NCBI RefSeq assembly: GCF_021389975.1
Contig: NZ_CP089981.1
Span: 5,419,501 to 5,483,500 of the forward strand
Length of the DNA stretch: 64,000 bases
Source of the DNA: Fulvivirga ulvae
GTDB lineage: Bacteria; Bacteroidota; Bacteroidia; Cytophagales; Cyclobacteriaceae
Reading direction: 5' to 3'
Positions within the stretch are counted from its first letter, which is position 1; the number at the start of each line of letters is the position of its first letter. The notes beneath the pieces were generated by a model. That model did not search any database. It saw nothing but the letters and a program-made list of their open reading frames with translations, and was not told the DNA's origin. Made by a program: the position numbers and the translations under genes. This document shows, one piece after another, positions 25,944 to 34,756 of this stretch.

Positions 25944-27253
25944 TGAAGGTACTTATGTTTGGGTGGGAATTCCCGCCGCATATCTCAGGGGGCTTGGGCA
26001 CGGCCTGTTATGGCATTGTTACAGGGTTACTTCAGCAGGAAGTACAGGTAACCTTTGTCGTGCCGAAGCTTCATGGAGATGAGAACCGCGAAGCGTTCAG
26101 ACTGGTAAATGCCAGTGAAGTATTGATCAATCCGGCCATGCCTGTTGTGCAAAAATGGGTGGAGAGGCTGCAATACGTTGAAGCTCACTCTCCACTCGCA
26201 CCTTATACCATTCCTGAGCCGGAGGAAACCGGCCACACAAAAGTGGAAAAAACGGAAACGGCAATCCATACCGAACCGTCAAAGCCACAGCGTTTTCAAA
26301 TGACCGGTAAGTACGGTGGTGAGTTAATGCAGGAAGTGCATAAATATGCTGTAGTTGCGTCAGAAATAGCCACCACTTATGATTTTGATATTATACATGC
26401 ACACGATTGGCTTGCATATCCGGCGGGAGTTGCCGCAAAGGAAGCCAGTGGTAAGCCTTTTGTTGCGCACATTCATGCTACGGAATATGACAGGTCCGGT
26501 GAAAATGTCAACCAGGCTGTATTCGACATAGAAAAAGAAGGTATGCAGCAGGCGGACCATGTAATTGCAGTAAGTGAGTACACCCGGAAAATAGTCATCG
26601 ATAAATACGGTATTTCTCCTCATAAGGTAAGTGTGGTTCACAACGGTATTATCTTCAAAAACAACGGTAACAATAGCCATTTATCGAAAGGAGTTCAGGA
26701 AAAAGTGGTAACCTTTATGGGACGGATCACCTACCAGAAAGGGCCGGAATACTTTGTAGAGGCTGCCAGAAAAGTACTGGATGTTATCCCGGATGTGAGG
26801 TTTGTAATGGCTGGCGGCGGTGATATGATGCCCTCCATGATCGAGCTTGTTGCGGCGTTAAAAATGAGCTCCAGATTTCATTTTACCGGCTTTTTGAAAG
26901 GTACGGAAGTGGATCAGATGTACGCTATGAGCGATGTTTTTGTTATGCCCTCAGTGTCTGAGCCGTTTGGCATAGCTCCCCTGGAAGCCATACAGGCCAA
27001 TGTACCTGTTATCATCTCCAAACAATCCGGAGTGTCTGAAGTATTGAAAAATGCCATAAAGGTTGACTTTTGGGACGTAGATGCCCTGGCAGATGCCATT
27101 GCGGCTCTGCTTCAGTACAACAGCCTTTCCGGTCTTTTCCGTGAAAACGGAAAGGTTGATATCAGGGAGTTGAATTGGGAAAAGTCAGCGTCCGGAATTA
27201 AAGAAGTTTATAACCAGAAACTTAAACAACATGTATCAGAAATAAACGAGTAA
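25943..27253 (+). CDS. GT-B glycosyltransferase, glycogen synthase-like
   Basis: A 436-residue GT-B fold enzyme, probably elongating alpha-glucan from a nucleotide sugar. The N-terminal domain starts MFGWEFPPHISGGLGTACYG, with the Gly-rich loop that contacts the donor phosphate, and carries HAHDWLAYPAGVAAK and HIHATEYDRSG. The C-terminal domain has FMGRITYQKGPEYFVEAAR and the conserved SEPFGIAPLEAIQ motif (about 338-352) with the donor-binding Glu. It reads like the GT4/GT5 enzymes found between debranching enzyme and GH57 in Bacteroidota. Whether UDP- or ADP-glucose is used cannot be told. First base shared with the upstream stop. Confidence 0.9.
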   Translation: MKVLMFGWEFPPHISGGLGTACYGIVTGLLQQEVQVTFVVPKLHGDENREAFRLVNASEVLINPAMPVVQKWVERLQYVEAHSPLAPYTIPEPEETGHTKVEKTETAIHTEPSKPQRFQMTGKYGGELMQEVHKYAVVASEIATTYDFDIIHAHDWLAYPAGVAAKEASGKPFVAHIHATEYDRSGENVNQAVFDIEKEGMQQADHVIAVSEYTRKIVIDKYGISPHKVSVVHNGIIFKNNGNNSHLSKGVQEKVVTFMGRITYQKGPEYFVEAARKVLDVIPDVRFVMAGGGDMMPSMIELVAALKMSSRFHFTGFLKGTEVDQMYAMSDVFVMPSVSEPFGIAPLEAIQANVPVIISKQSGVSEVLKNAIKVDFWDVDALADAIAALLQYNSLSGLFRENGKVDIRELNWEKSASGIKEVYNQKLKQHVSEINE

Positions 27254-27282
27254 ACTGTAAAAATCTAAAAACCAACTACCGT

Positions 27283-28575
27283 ATGAGTGCTATTTGTTTT
27301 TACTTCCAGGTTCACCAACCGTTCCGGTTGAGGCATTACCGTTTTTTTGATGTTGGCCGTAGTCATCAATATTACGATGAGGCAACAAATTCGTCCATCA
27401 TCAAAAAAATTGCTAAAAAGTGCTACTTACCTGCCAACGAGTTACTTTATGATCTTCTCACCGGCAACCAGGGTAATTTTAAGGTTAGTTTCTCCATATC
27501 AGGTACAGCCCTGGAGCAGTTTGAGCTATATACGCCTGAGGTATTGACCAGCTTTAAAAGACTGGTAGATACAGGACATGTTGAACTATTGGCAGAAACA
27601 TATACCCACTCACTGGCTTCAATTGCATCCAAAAAAGAGTTTAAAAACCAGGTAAATCAGCATGTAAGGAAGATCTACCAAACGTTTGGGCAATATCCGA
27701 AGGTATTTAGAAATACAGAATTAATCTACAACGATACCATTGGCCGTCAGGTGGCCGACATGGGCTTTAAAGGAATGTTAACCGAAGGAGCAGATCGAAT
27801 ACTCGCCCATAAAAGTCCCAATTATGTTTATAGCACTCATCCGGTTTCAGACTTTAAGATACTCCTTAAAAACTACAAGCTTAGCGATGACATTGCTTTC
27901 CGGTTCTCTGACAGGTCCTGGAGTCAATGGCCATTAAATGTGGAGAAATATGTCAGTTGGCTTAACAGGCTTCCAAAATATCATCAGGTCGTTAACTTAT
28001 TCATGGATTACGAAACTTTTGGAGAACATCAGTGGTCAGATAGTGGTATATTCAAATTTCTGAATGACCTGCCCGCACATGTATTTTCCTCGTCGGATTA
28101 CTCTTTTATTCACCCTTCCGAGGCGCTTGACAGATTCGAACCGGTTGATATCCTGTCTGTTCCTGAGACCATCTCCTGGGCTGACGAGGCCAGAGATCTC
28201 AGCGCATGGCTGGGCAATACACTGCAGAAAGATGCCTTTGAGTCTCTATACAAACTAAGAAAAAAGATCAGAAAATGTGACAGCCGGGAAATTCTCAGGG
28301 ACTGGCAATACTTACAGACCAGTGATCATTTTTACTATATGAGCACTAAAGATTTTGCAGACGGGCAGGTACACAAATATTTTAACCCCTACCCTTCTCC
28401 TTATCTGGCCTTTATCAATTACATGAACGTACTTAGTGACTTTGAAGGCAGGTTAACTAAATACCTGCGTACCAAAGCCCGCAACATAAAGCATAGCCGA
28501 TTGGTTGATAAACTGATAAGGGATGAACGGTTAAACGCGGAGAAGGAGCCAGTAAATGTTAAGGAAGCAATTTAA
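27283..28575 (+). CDS. GH57 family alpha-amylase-like glycoside hydrolase
   Basis: A 430-residue cytosolic enzyme acting on alpha-glucans. GH57 motifs: CFYFQVHQPFRLRHY (region 1, substrate His), an EHVELLAETYTHSL-like stretch at GHVELLAETYTHSL (region 2), FRNTELIYND with the probable nucleophile Glu147 (region 3), and MDYETFGEHQW with the acid/base Asp242 (region 4). It is the third gene of the debranching enzyme-GT-GH57 operon, 29 nt after the GT stop. It probably trims or remodels stored glycogen with the other two. A transposase remnant abuts its 3' end. Confidence 0.93.
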   Translation: MSAICFYFQVHQPFRLRHYRFFDVGRSHQYYDEATNSSIIKKIAKKCYLPANELLYDLLTGNQGNFKVSFSISGTALEQFELYTPEVLTSFKRLVDTGHVELLAETYTHSLASIASKKEFKNQVNQHVRKIYQTFGQYPKVFRNTELIYNDTIGRQVADMGFKGMLTEGADRILAHKSPNYVYSTHPVSDFKILLKNYKLSDDIAFRFSDRSWSQWPLNVEKYVSWLNRLPKYHQVVNLFMDYETFGEHQWSDSGIFKFLNDLPAHVFSSSDYSFIHPSEALDRFEPVDILSVPETISWADEARDLSAWLGNTLQKDAFESLYKLRKKIRKCDSREILRDWQYLQTSDHFYYMSTKDFADGQVHKYFNPYPSPYLAFINYMNVLSDFEGRLTKYLRTKARNIKHSRLVDKLIRDERLNAEKEPVNVKEAI

Positions 28576-28885
28576 GCTTTTGTTTTCCTTGTCGCTTAAC
28601 ATCCTTAACTCTTTGATTATTCGAGAACAACTTCTTAACTGAAGGCTCCAATCAGTATTAAAACGATCGATGAGTTTTTTATCACTCATATTTAAGTAGG
28701 CCTTGAGAAACATTGGCCCAAACATGCCCTGAGCGGAAAACCAGCGAGGGGCAACGGGCCCTTTATTTTCTTCAGGGAGACATCTGACAATGGGTTATAG
28801 GGTATACTGTCATAAATCCTTCCCATATCGCTGTTCTTGAATAAGTGCCATGCTGTTGAGGTTGGAAAAGCTCTTGATCCGTCAT
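28559..28885 (-). pseudogene. Degenerate insertion-sequence transposase remnant
   Basis: Leftward reading in shifting frames gives MTDQELFQPQQ, then ENKGPVAPRWFSAQGMFGPM, then FLKAYLNMSDKKLIDRFNTD followed by WSLQL. This is the N-terminal end typical of IS1182/IS5-type transposases. After that the frame collapses to a basic tail (SVKKLFSNNQRVKDVKRQ, ending LKLLP and stop) that could be the protein's C-terminus, implying an internal deletion of the catalytic core. No terminal inverted repeats were found. The tail overlaps the last 17 nt of the GH57 gene, on the opposite strand. Confidence 0.55.
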
Positions 28886-29034
28886 AAATTGCAGCGTTTT
28901 ATTGTTGGTCGCAGTTCGATTTAACAAAACAAAAAACCCAAAAAAAGCTTTATTTAGCCTATTTCGGGGTTTTATCTTTCTACACTTCTTGTGTATTTAA
29001 CTGAAAATCAGTCTGTTTTCTTAATCAGTACGCC

Positions 29035-29472
29035 CTATTTTAAAACCTCTCTAAGCCAGTTTTTTGCCGATTCCAGGTCCAAAAATTGACGCACTGTGAT
29101 ATCTCCAGCTTTTTCAGTAGTTTCCGTGTATTCGTCGGCCCCAATTTTCAGAAAGGTATTTTCAGGAATTATTAGGGCATTATACCGAATGCCTGCCTTA
29201 TGTGCCCTAATGTTCCAGCTTTCAGCGGCCCACCTTACATCTTCGTCTGCAACCATTTCTCCTTGCCTGAAATCTGAGATCCAGCCAAGTTTATTGTGCA
29301 CTTTAATCTTTTCTTCTATTAATCTATGCCCTTGTTCAAAACAGATCTAAACTCTTCTGATATAGTGAAGCCCACCCACGATGCTATTATGCATGGCACA
29401 AATGGGTTCAGGCTTAGTGAAGTACCGGTACTAATGGAGTATAATTCTTTAGTGCTTAATTCTAATTTTCAT
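29035..29472 (-). pseudogene. Frameshifted small protein (STAS/SpoIIAA-like superfamily suspected)
   Basis: The intact-looking 3' part reads KVHNKLGWISDFRQGEM then DVRWAAESWNIRAHKAG and ends FLDLESAKNWLREVLK. Upstream, a different frame reads KLELSTKELYSIS, then IIASWVGFTISEEFRSVLNKG, which joins in sense to LIEEKIKVHNKLG after a one-base shift near 29318. A second shift near the ATG at 29472 (ATG followed by only four A) would be needed to start that frame. The restored protein of about 145 residues resembles small Bacteroidota proteins with a STAS/SEC14-like fold. Two independent frameshifts suggest decay rather than one sequencing error. Function unknown. Confidence 0.6.
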
Positions 29473-29499
29473 TTGTTAAGTAAATTTTCATTGTTGATA

Positions 29500-29775
29500 T
29501 CACGTGCTAAAAATGCCCTGCCAGCTTTCCGTAACAAATTGGGTATCATCCGAAACTATATTGGCCAGGTACTTTAGGCCATATTCAATTTCCTTGGGTA
29601 CTCCATACTCATTGAGCCAGACCAGATCCTTTTCAGTGAAGGTATCAGTGCCTGAACGCAAAGTATCACTTCCGCTATTCTCTATTTTACCAACCGCAAT
29701 TTGCCAGCCTCTGCGATACGACTCAGCCACCGATATGGATAGCGTGGCGATTTGTTTAAAATTCACAACATTCAT
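29500..29775 (-). CDS. Small hypothetical protein
   Basis: A 91-residue soluble frame (MNVVNFKQIATLSISVAES start) with no signal peptide and no domain I recognise. It contains TFTEKDLVWLNEYGVPKEIEYGLKYL and ends SWQGIFST. It follows the TetR gene on the same strand after 98 nt. Because several neighbours are broken, this could be a fragment of a longer ancestor. No function is proposed. Confidence 0.45.
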   Translation of the reverse strand: MNVVNFKQIATLSISVAESYRRGWQIAVGKIENSGSDTLRSGTDTFTEKDLVWLNEYGVPKEIEYGLKYLANIVSDDTQFVTESWQGIFST

Positions 29776-29873
29776 GTTTTTTATGATTTGTTTTAATACT
29801 ATTTACTGTTAAAAACTTTTAATTCTTTTTAGGAACTCTTGATGATACTTAAATTGTGTTTTGAAATATATCT

Positions 29874-30434
29874 TTATCCATGGCTTACTTGAAGTCCATG
29901 CAGGATTAAATCGGTGAGTTGTTTTTGTTTGGCCGCAATGGTCCTGACATTTGTCTTTGCCTCCATAACATCCCATTTAAGTATGTTGATCCTTAGTTCA
30001 GCAAACAACATGGTATTGATTTCACTTCTAAACATTCCTGCCCTCTGACCTTCCTCCAAAAGATTATTTAAGATGTGCGTCAATTCATGTTTATAATTCT
30101 TAATGAGGTTGAATGCCGCAGGGTGATACTTTCGGATATCATAGAAAAGAATTGCACCCAGCGTAAGTGCCTGTTCAATAATAAACCAATTAAAAATTGA
30201 GAGCCGCATGATTTCTGTATGACTATCGGCCGTTCTACGCCGGAGTTCTAATCTGCTTTCTTCAATTAAATGCTTGACGAAGTCTGATACGATAGCATCT
30301 TTATTGACATAGACCTTGTAAAGTGTTTTTTTTGATATGCCAAGATGCTTGGATACTTCGTCCATGGTAACCCTGTGTACCCCCCATTTTTCAAATAAAC
30401 GCCTGCATCCTGCAAGGATCCGATCCTTTTCCAT
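29874..30434 (-). CDS. TetR/AcrR-family transcriptional regulator
   Basis: A 186-residue repressor-type protein. The N-terminal helix-turn-helix spans about residues 5-50 (RILAGCRRLFEKWGVHRVTM, then SKHLGISKKTLYKVYVNKDAI), as in TetR proteins; the remaining all-helical domain should bind a ligand. It starts 26 nt after the dihydrolipoyl dehydrogenase stop in the same direction, so it may be the regulator of the preceding metabolic/efflux block or simply co-transcribed with it. No palindrome was found directly upstream. Confidence 0.88.
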   Translation of the reverse strand: MEKDRILAGCRRLFEKWGVHRVTMDEVSKHLGISKKTLYKVYVNKDAIVSDFVKHLIEESRLELRRRTADSHTEIMRLSIFNWFIIEQALTLGAILFYDIRKYHPAAFNLIKNYKHELTHILNNLLEEGQRAGMFRSEINTMLFAELRINILKWDVMEAKTNVRTIAAKQKQLTDLILHGLQVSHG

Positions 30435-30460
30435 ACACTATTATTTATTGTACGGTTTAT

Positions 30461-31861
30461 CTATAAGTTTATGGCGCCCTGCCCTGAGGCAAGTAAAAAG
30501 GCTTCTTTTAAAGCTTCTGAATAAGTAGGATGCGCATAGGACATCCGAAACATGTCTTCGTCCGTTCCTTCATAGTGCATACCTGTTACTGCCTGCGCAA
30601 TAAGATCAGCAGCTCTTGGGCCTATGATATGTACTCCCAAAATCTCACCATATTTTGTATCGGCTATCACTTTCACAAACCCATCTGGCTCCATAGCAGC
30701 TCGTGCACGGCCACTGGCCGCAAACGGAAATTTACCTATACGGTAGGTTCTGTTCTCTTTTTTTAGTTGCTCTTCGGTATAACCCACCGATGCCACTTCG
30801 GGCCATGTATAAACTACACCAGGTATTAAATTATAATTGATGTGAGGTTTTTGACCATTAATAACCTCTGCTACAAGCGTTCCCTCTTCTTCTGCCTTAT
30901 GAGCGAGCATAGGCCCGTCTATTACGTCACCAATAGCATAAATATTAGGAATATTGGTCTGTAATTGACCATTTACCCTAATTTTACCTCTCTCTGTTTC
31001 TACTCCAACTGCTTCGAGATTAAGTCCGTCCGTATAGGCCTTCCGGCCAACAGCTACCAATATATAATCAGCCTTAATTTCCTGTGCCAACCCTCCTTGA
31101 TCTATGAAATTGACCGCTGCATCTTCACCAAGATTTGTTGCCGATTGAACCCTGCTATTGAGCAGTATCTTAATATTCAGTTTTGTCAAGGATTTTTGAA
31201 GTGCCTTTCCGAGTTCTCTATCCATAGTGGGAATCAATGAGTCCATAAATTCAATGATTGTCACTTCTGTACCGATCCGGGCATAGACAGAGGCTAACTC
31301 CACACCAATTACACCCCCTCCAATAACAACCATAGACTTTGGCCTGGCATTGAGCGACAGGCCTTCAGTAGATGTAATAATCCGCTTTTTATCTATTACC
31401 ACACCTGGGATGGTTGATGGCTTTGAGCCTGTAGCAACTATAAAATACTTAGAACCAAGTATACTGCTTTGTCCGGAACCTGTTACCTGAACGTGTTCGC
31501 TATCGACGAAGCTGCCCAGGCCATGGTACACATCGATTTTGTTCTTCTTCATCAGGTAATCCAATCCTGATGTATTTTGCGAAACGACGTCGCTTTTTCT
31601 TTTAATGAACTGCTGAAAATTCAGCTTCAAACTACCCACATCGATGCCATGAGTTTTAAATCGCTCCAGTGCCTGATGATAATGCTCCGAACTATCCAGC
31701 AATGCTTTGGCCGGTATACACCCTACATTAGTGCAGGTTCCGCCCAAGTTGCTATACTTTTCGACAATAGCCACTTTATAGCCCAACTGGCTTGCACGGA
31801 TTGCGGCTACGTATCCGCCCGGACCAGAGCCAATAACTGTTACATCATACTGTAAATTCAT
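30461..31861 (-). CDS. lpdA: Dihydrolipoyl dehydrogenase (E3)
   Basis: FAD-dependent disulfide oxidoreductase that reoxidises dihydrolipoamide in 2-oxoacid dehydrogenase and glycine cleavage complexes, passing electrons to NAD. 466 residues: FAD site GSGPGGYVAAIRA (11-23), redox disulfide Cys43/Cys48 in GGTCTNVGCIPAKA, NAD-binding GGGVIGVELASVYARIG, second FAD motif YAIGDVIDGPMLAHKAEEEG, and the catalytic His444-Glu449 pair in AHPTYSEA. All key residues are intact. No E1/E2 genes are adjacent; it sits in a leftward block of thioesterase, SDR and efflux genes, so it may be an accessory E3. Confidence 0.95.
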   Translation of the reverse strand: MNLQYDVTVIGSGPGGYVAAIRASQLGYKVAIVEKYSNLGGTCTNVGCIPAKALLDSSEHYHQALERFKTHGIDVGSLKLNFQQFIKRKSDVVSQNTSGLDYLMKKNKIDVYHGLGSFVDSEHVQVTGSGQSSILGSKYFIVATGSKPSTIPGVVIDKKRIITSTEGLSLNARPKSMVVIGGGVIGVELASVYARIGTEVTIIEFMDSLIPTMDRELGKALQKSLTKLNIKILLNSRVQSATNLGEDAAVNFIDQGGLAQEIKADYILVAVGRKAYTDGLNLEAVGVETERGKIRVNGQLQTNIPNIYAIGDVIDGPMLAHKAEEEGTLVAEVINGQKPHINYNLIPGVVYTWPEVASVGYTEEQLKKENRTYRIGKFPFAASGRARAAMEPDGFVKVIADTKYGEILGVHIIGPRAADLIAQAVTGMHYEGTDEDMFRMSYAHPTYSEALKEAFLLASGQGAINL

Positions 31862-31891
31862 AGTTTATTTTCTTACTTTCCTACCCTGTTA

Positions 31892-32332
31892 TCAAAAAGG
31901 AATTTTAATGCCACTGACAGCTAGGTTGGAAGTCGCTGAAGCAAGTATTTTCCCTGACTCATTTAGCATGTCGGCTTTGATATTGATGATCGTTTTTCCC
32001 TGTTTTACCACTTGTGTCTGAACCCGGACAGTGTCACCTTCCTGTGCCGCACTGAAAAATTCTACATTAAGGTTAATAGTCGGATAAAAATATTCCAGCC
32101 CCATTACAAAGAATGTTACGCCTATACATTCATCTATCATACCTGAAATAACACCTCCATGTAGCATTCCTACTGGGTTTGTCATCTCTTTTCTGACCGT
32201 AAATTGAAATTCAACGGATTTTTCACTTGCAGAAATGACGATTCCGTCCAGCCATTTAGCAAAAGGTGATGGGCTTCCTGAAAAAGGTTTTCCAATGTAT
32301 TGTTTGAGTAATTTTAGCCTATTGTTGTCCAT
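31892..32332 (-). CDS. PaaI-like hotdog-fold thioesterase
   Basis: A 146-residue hotdog protein expected to hydrolyse acyl-CoA thioesters in the cytosol. The family core is visible: NPVGMLHGGVISGMIDECIGV (about 52-72), with the HGG loop and the catalytic acidic residue on the following helix, then LNVEFFSAAQEGDTVRVQTQVVKQGK. It starts 4 nt after the DUF2798 stop and ends 30 nt before lpdA, so it belongs to the same leftward transcript. Substrate chain not predictable. Confidence 0.88.
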   Translation of the reverse strand: MDNNRLKLLKQYIGKPFSGSPSPFAKWLDGIVISASEKSVEFQFTVRKEMTNPVGMLHGGVISGMIDECIGVTFFVMGLEYFYPTINLNVEFFSAAQEGDTVRVQTQVVKQGKTIINIKADMLNESGKILASATSNLAVSGIKIPF

Positions 32333-32336
32333 AGTT

Positions 32337-32555
32337 TTACTGTTTTTTCAAAATAAAATCAACTATTCTCTCTACGGGAGGGCCAATAAAAAGAATGCAA
32401 GGAATAATAACCAGATAGGCCATTCCCCATGATTTTAGCCAAACCCTGAGAAAAACCAATCCGGATAGATCTGTATTGACAGCTATAACCAAAAGTGAAA
32501 TAGCCCCGGTTGTTATTATCCCCATAATCATTGCAAAAAGGATTTTTCGCTTCAT
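32337..32555 (-). CDS. DUF2798 small membrane protein
   Basis: A 72-residue protein with two transmembrane helices, matching DUF2798: MKRKILFAMIMGIITTGAISL as helix 1, a short loop with FLRVWLKSWGMAYLVIIPCI as helix 2, then GPPVERIVDFIL at the end. The family's W...W..A...P....P..R pattern is preserved. Function of the family is unknown. It lies in the leftward block 4 nt before the thioesterase gene. Confidence 0.75.
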   Translation of the reverse strand: MKRKILFAMIMGIITTGAISLLVIAVNTDLSGLVFLRVWLKSWGMAYLVIIPCILFIGPPVERIVDFILKKQ

Positions 32556-32601
32556 TTTATCTATGATTTATAGATCACGAACTTTCACCCAATCCTAACC
32601 A

Positions 32602-33377
32602 TTAAGACTTGCTCGCCAGCTTCCTCTTGACAGTCATCATGGCTGAGCTTGGCATTATTCGCGCTAGAATGGAATTAAACCGGTTTTGAAAACCTACAAT
32701 TTTCTTTCCTTTGCCATGTAACAGAAGCTTCACCCCTGCTTCAGCCACCGCTTTCACGGGCGTGGGTTTAGTAGATTGCAGGTGATTCATTTTCCGCATT
32801 TCAGGTGAAATAAACGCTGTTTCTGTGATGCCGGGGGCAAGTGCCGTAACCACCCACCGCTTCCTTCCAATTCTGCGGCGAGCGTTTCCGAAAAGGCCTG
32901 AACAAAAGACTTGGTAGCTGAATACACGGACTGATAAGGAAAAGGCAAAAAAGCGAGCAGTGAAGATACATTCATGATCCTGCCCGATTTCCGGGCAACC
33001 ATATCTCTTGCAAACATTTTGGTAAGGATCACCAGACTGCTGATGTTGAGATCGATCATGTTCAACTCCTCATCCAGGGAGGTTTCCAGAAAACTTCCAT
33101 AGTTTCCAAACCCGGCATTGTTGACTAAATGCGACACCTCGTATTTGGCTGACTTGATAGCATCGTACAACTCAACTGCCTGTTCCGTATGACTCAGGTC
33201 TTTGGTAATAAATTGCACATCATTACCATGTTTTGAAGATAACTCCTGCTGCATAGCTTTCAATTTATCCTCGCTGCGGGCTATAAGGATCAGGTTGTAC
33301 TTCAGAGCCGCAAGCTGCCGGGCCATTTCATGACCGATCCCGGATGATGCTCCGGTAATTAATATGTATTTTTTCAT
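32602..33377 (-). pseudogene. SDR oxidoreductase split by a frameshift
   Basis: The first part reads ILITGASSGIGHEMARQLAA (Rossmann loop), NNAGFGNYGSF, NVSSLLAF and the catalytic SVYSATKSF, up to ETLAAELEGSG. The frame then shifts near 32849-32858 in a GGTGGGTGG stretch and runs to an early stop. The other frame continues correctly with VVTALAPGITETAF and the C-terminal substrate region to KRKLASKS. A loss of one base (or gain of two) explains it; corrected, the protein would be about 258 residues, normal for the family. The N-terminal domain alone is unlikely to be a complete SDR. Sequencing error cannot be excluded. Confidence 0.85.
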
Positions 33378-33429
33378 TTTATGTATTATTTAATGATTCT
33401 ATCAAAACATTCAATAATGGCTCATCAAG

Positions 33430-33888
33430 TCATTTTAACACATAGGGTAAAAGCTGCTGAATTTTTGCAAAGTGCATATCCTCATGAAAAAGCATGAAGT
33501 CCAAAGATTTGTCACTGATTAATGGGTGAAGAGGATCACTCTTTGATATTTGTGAACTTGTTACTTCAGCATCGTTGAGTAATTTTCTTAATGCAGGAAC
33601 TGTATCCGACAGTGATTTCCTGATTAATGAAATTCCGTAATCATCTATAGCCAGTTCCGGCTTTGTTCCTTTCTTGAACCCCTCTATTTCAAACTCGTGC
33701 CGAGGAATTTTAAATGGTGTACTACCATATAGAAGACTTTCACTAATTATAAGTGTATGTCCCATATTCCAGATAATGTTGTTGTTGAATCCCGGGGGAA
33801 CGAGATTGTACTGATCCGTTGTAAGGTGTTCTGTATTTTTCAGGAGCATCGTCCTTCGCTTTTCCAATAATGCCAGATACTTTGTCAT
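33430..33888 (-). CDS. DinB-superfamily protein
   Basis: A 152-residue four-helix-bundle protein of the DinB/YfiT superfamily. The putative metal-binding His residues are in NIIWNMGHTLIISE (about residue 44) and in FHEDMHFAKIQQLL near the C-terminus (two His, about 134 and 138), giving the three-His pattern of the fold. Members include thiol-dependent S-transferases and proteins of unknown role. It lies in the leftward block between two SDR genes, suggesting detoxification, but this is inference. Confidence 0.85.
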   Translation of the reverse strand: MTKYLALLEKRRTMLLKNTEHLTTDQYNLVPPGFNNNIIWNMGHTLIISESLLYGSTPFKIPRHEFEIEGFKKGTKPELAIDDYGISLIRKSLSDTVPALRKLLNDAEVTSSQISKSDPLHPLISDKSLDFMLFHEDMHFAKIQQLLPYVLK

Positions 33889-33937
33889 AACTATTTACTT
33901 TAGATACATCAGATAAAGGTTCTAATTTCAAGTTCCT

Positions 33938-34741
33938 TTACTTTGCTGTTTTAACACTTTTATGTATGGCCCCTTCAAACATAGAATAAGCGTAGTTGTT
34001 GAGAAACAAGATCATTTTAGACATCTTACCAACCGGATTTCGAAATTTAGATGATTTTGTATCTATTAGCTTTTCTATGACTTTGACAACAGTTTCAGGC
34101 TCTTCTCCTTCAGCCATGCTTTTTTTGATGTAGGCATCAACTTGTTTTTTATACTGCTGATAATCAGGGATATCGCCATTTGATGATATCGTATTCGCTC
34201 CAAGGTTAGTCTTTGCCCACATGGGCTGAACCATATTGACCTTGATATTAAATTGGCTTAATTCAAAGCGCAGCGATTTAAAATACCCTTCCAAAGCGTG
34301 CTTTGATGCTGTGTATATGGATTTGTTGGGTAATCCTATTAAGCCCATGATAGAGCTAACGGTTATGATCTGGCCACTTCTTTGCTTTCTGAAATAGGGC
34401 AGAATGGAGTTTGTTAGATTGACGGTTCCCCAAAAATTCGTTTCAAACTGTTTCTTACCCACATTCGATGGAGTTTCCTCGGCAATTCCCGTCAGCATAT
34501 AACCAGCACTATTAACCAAAACATCCAACTGGCTAACTGTCTCAAAAAGTTGTTTTGTAAATTCTTCAATTGAAGACTCGTCAGCTATGTCTAGTCTCAA
34601 TAATTTGAAGCCAACTTTGTCCTGATATTTATTGGGTTCACGGCTTGTTCCAATGACGTTGAAACCTTTATGGTGAAGATTATTTGCCAGCATCAATCCA
34701 AACCCTGATGATGCACCTGTAATTAGAATTGTTTTTGTCAT
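33938..34741 (-). CDS. SDR-family oxidoreductase
   Basis: A 267-residue classical SDR: cofactor loop TGASSGFGLMLA (8-19), Asp in LLRLDIADES, NSAGYML, active-site Ser in ITVSSIMGL and Tyr-x3-Lys in SIYTASKHA. The basic residues after the second strand (TSREPNKY) favour NADP. It starts 15 nt after the alpha/beta hydrolase stop, so the two are probably translated from one message that also includes the RND efflux genes. Substrate unknown. It is a paralogue, not a duplicate, of the frameshifted SDR further downstream. Confidence 0.92.
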   Translation of the reverse strand: MTKTILITGASSGFGLMLANNLHHKGFNVIGTSREPNKYQDKVGFKLLRLDIADESSIEEFTKQLFETVSQLDVLVNSAGYMLTGIAEETPSNVGKKQFETNFWGTVNLTNSILPYFRKQRSGQIITVSSIMGLIGLPNKSIYTASKHALEGYFKSLRFELSQFNIKVNMVQPMWAKTNLGANTISSNGDIPDYQQYKKQVDAYIKKSMAEGEEPETVVKVIEKLIDTKSSKFRNPVGKMSKMILFLNNYAYSMFEGAIHKSVKTAK

Positions 34742-34756
34742 TTTATTCGGTTTTTA

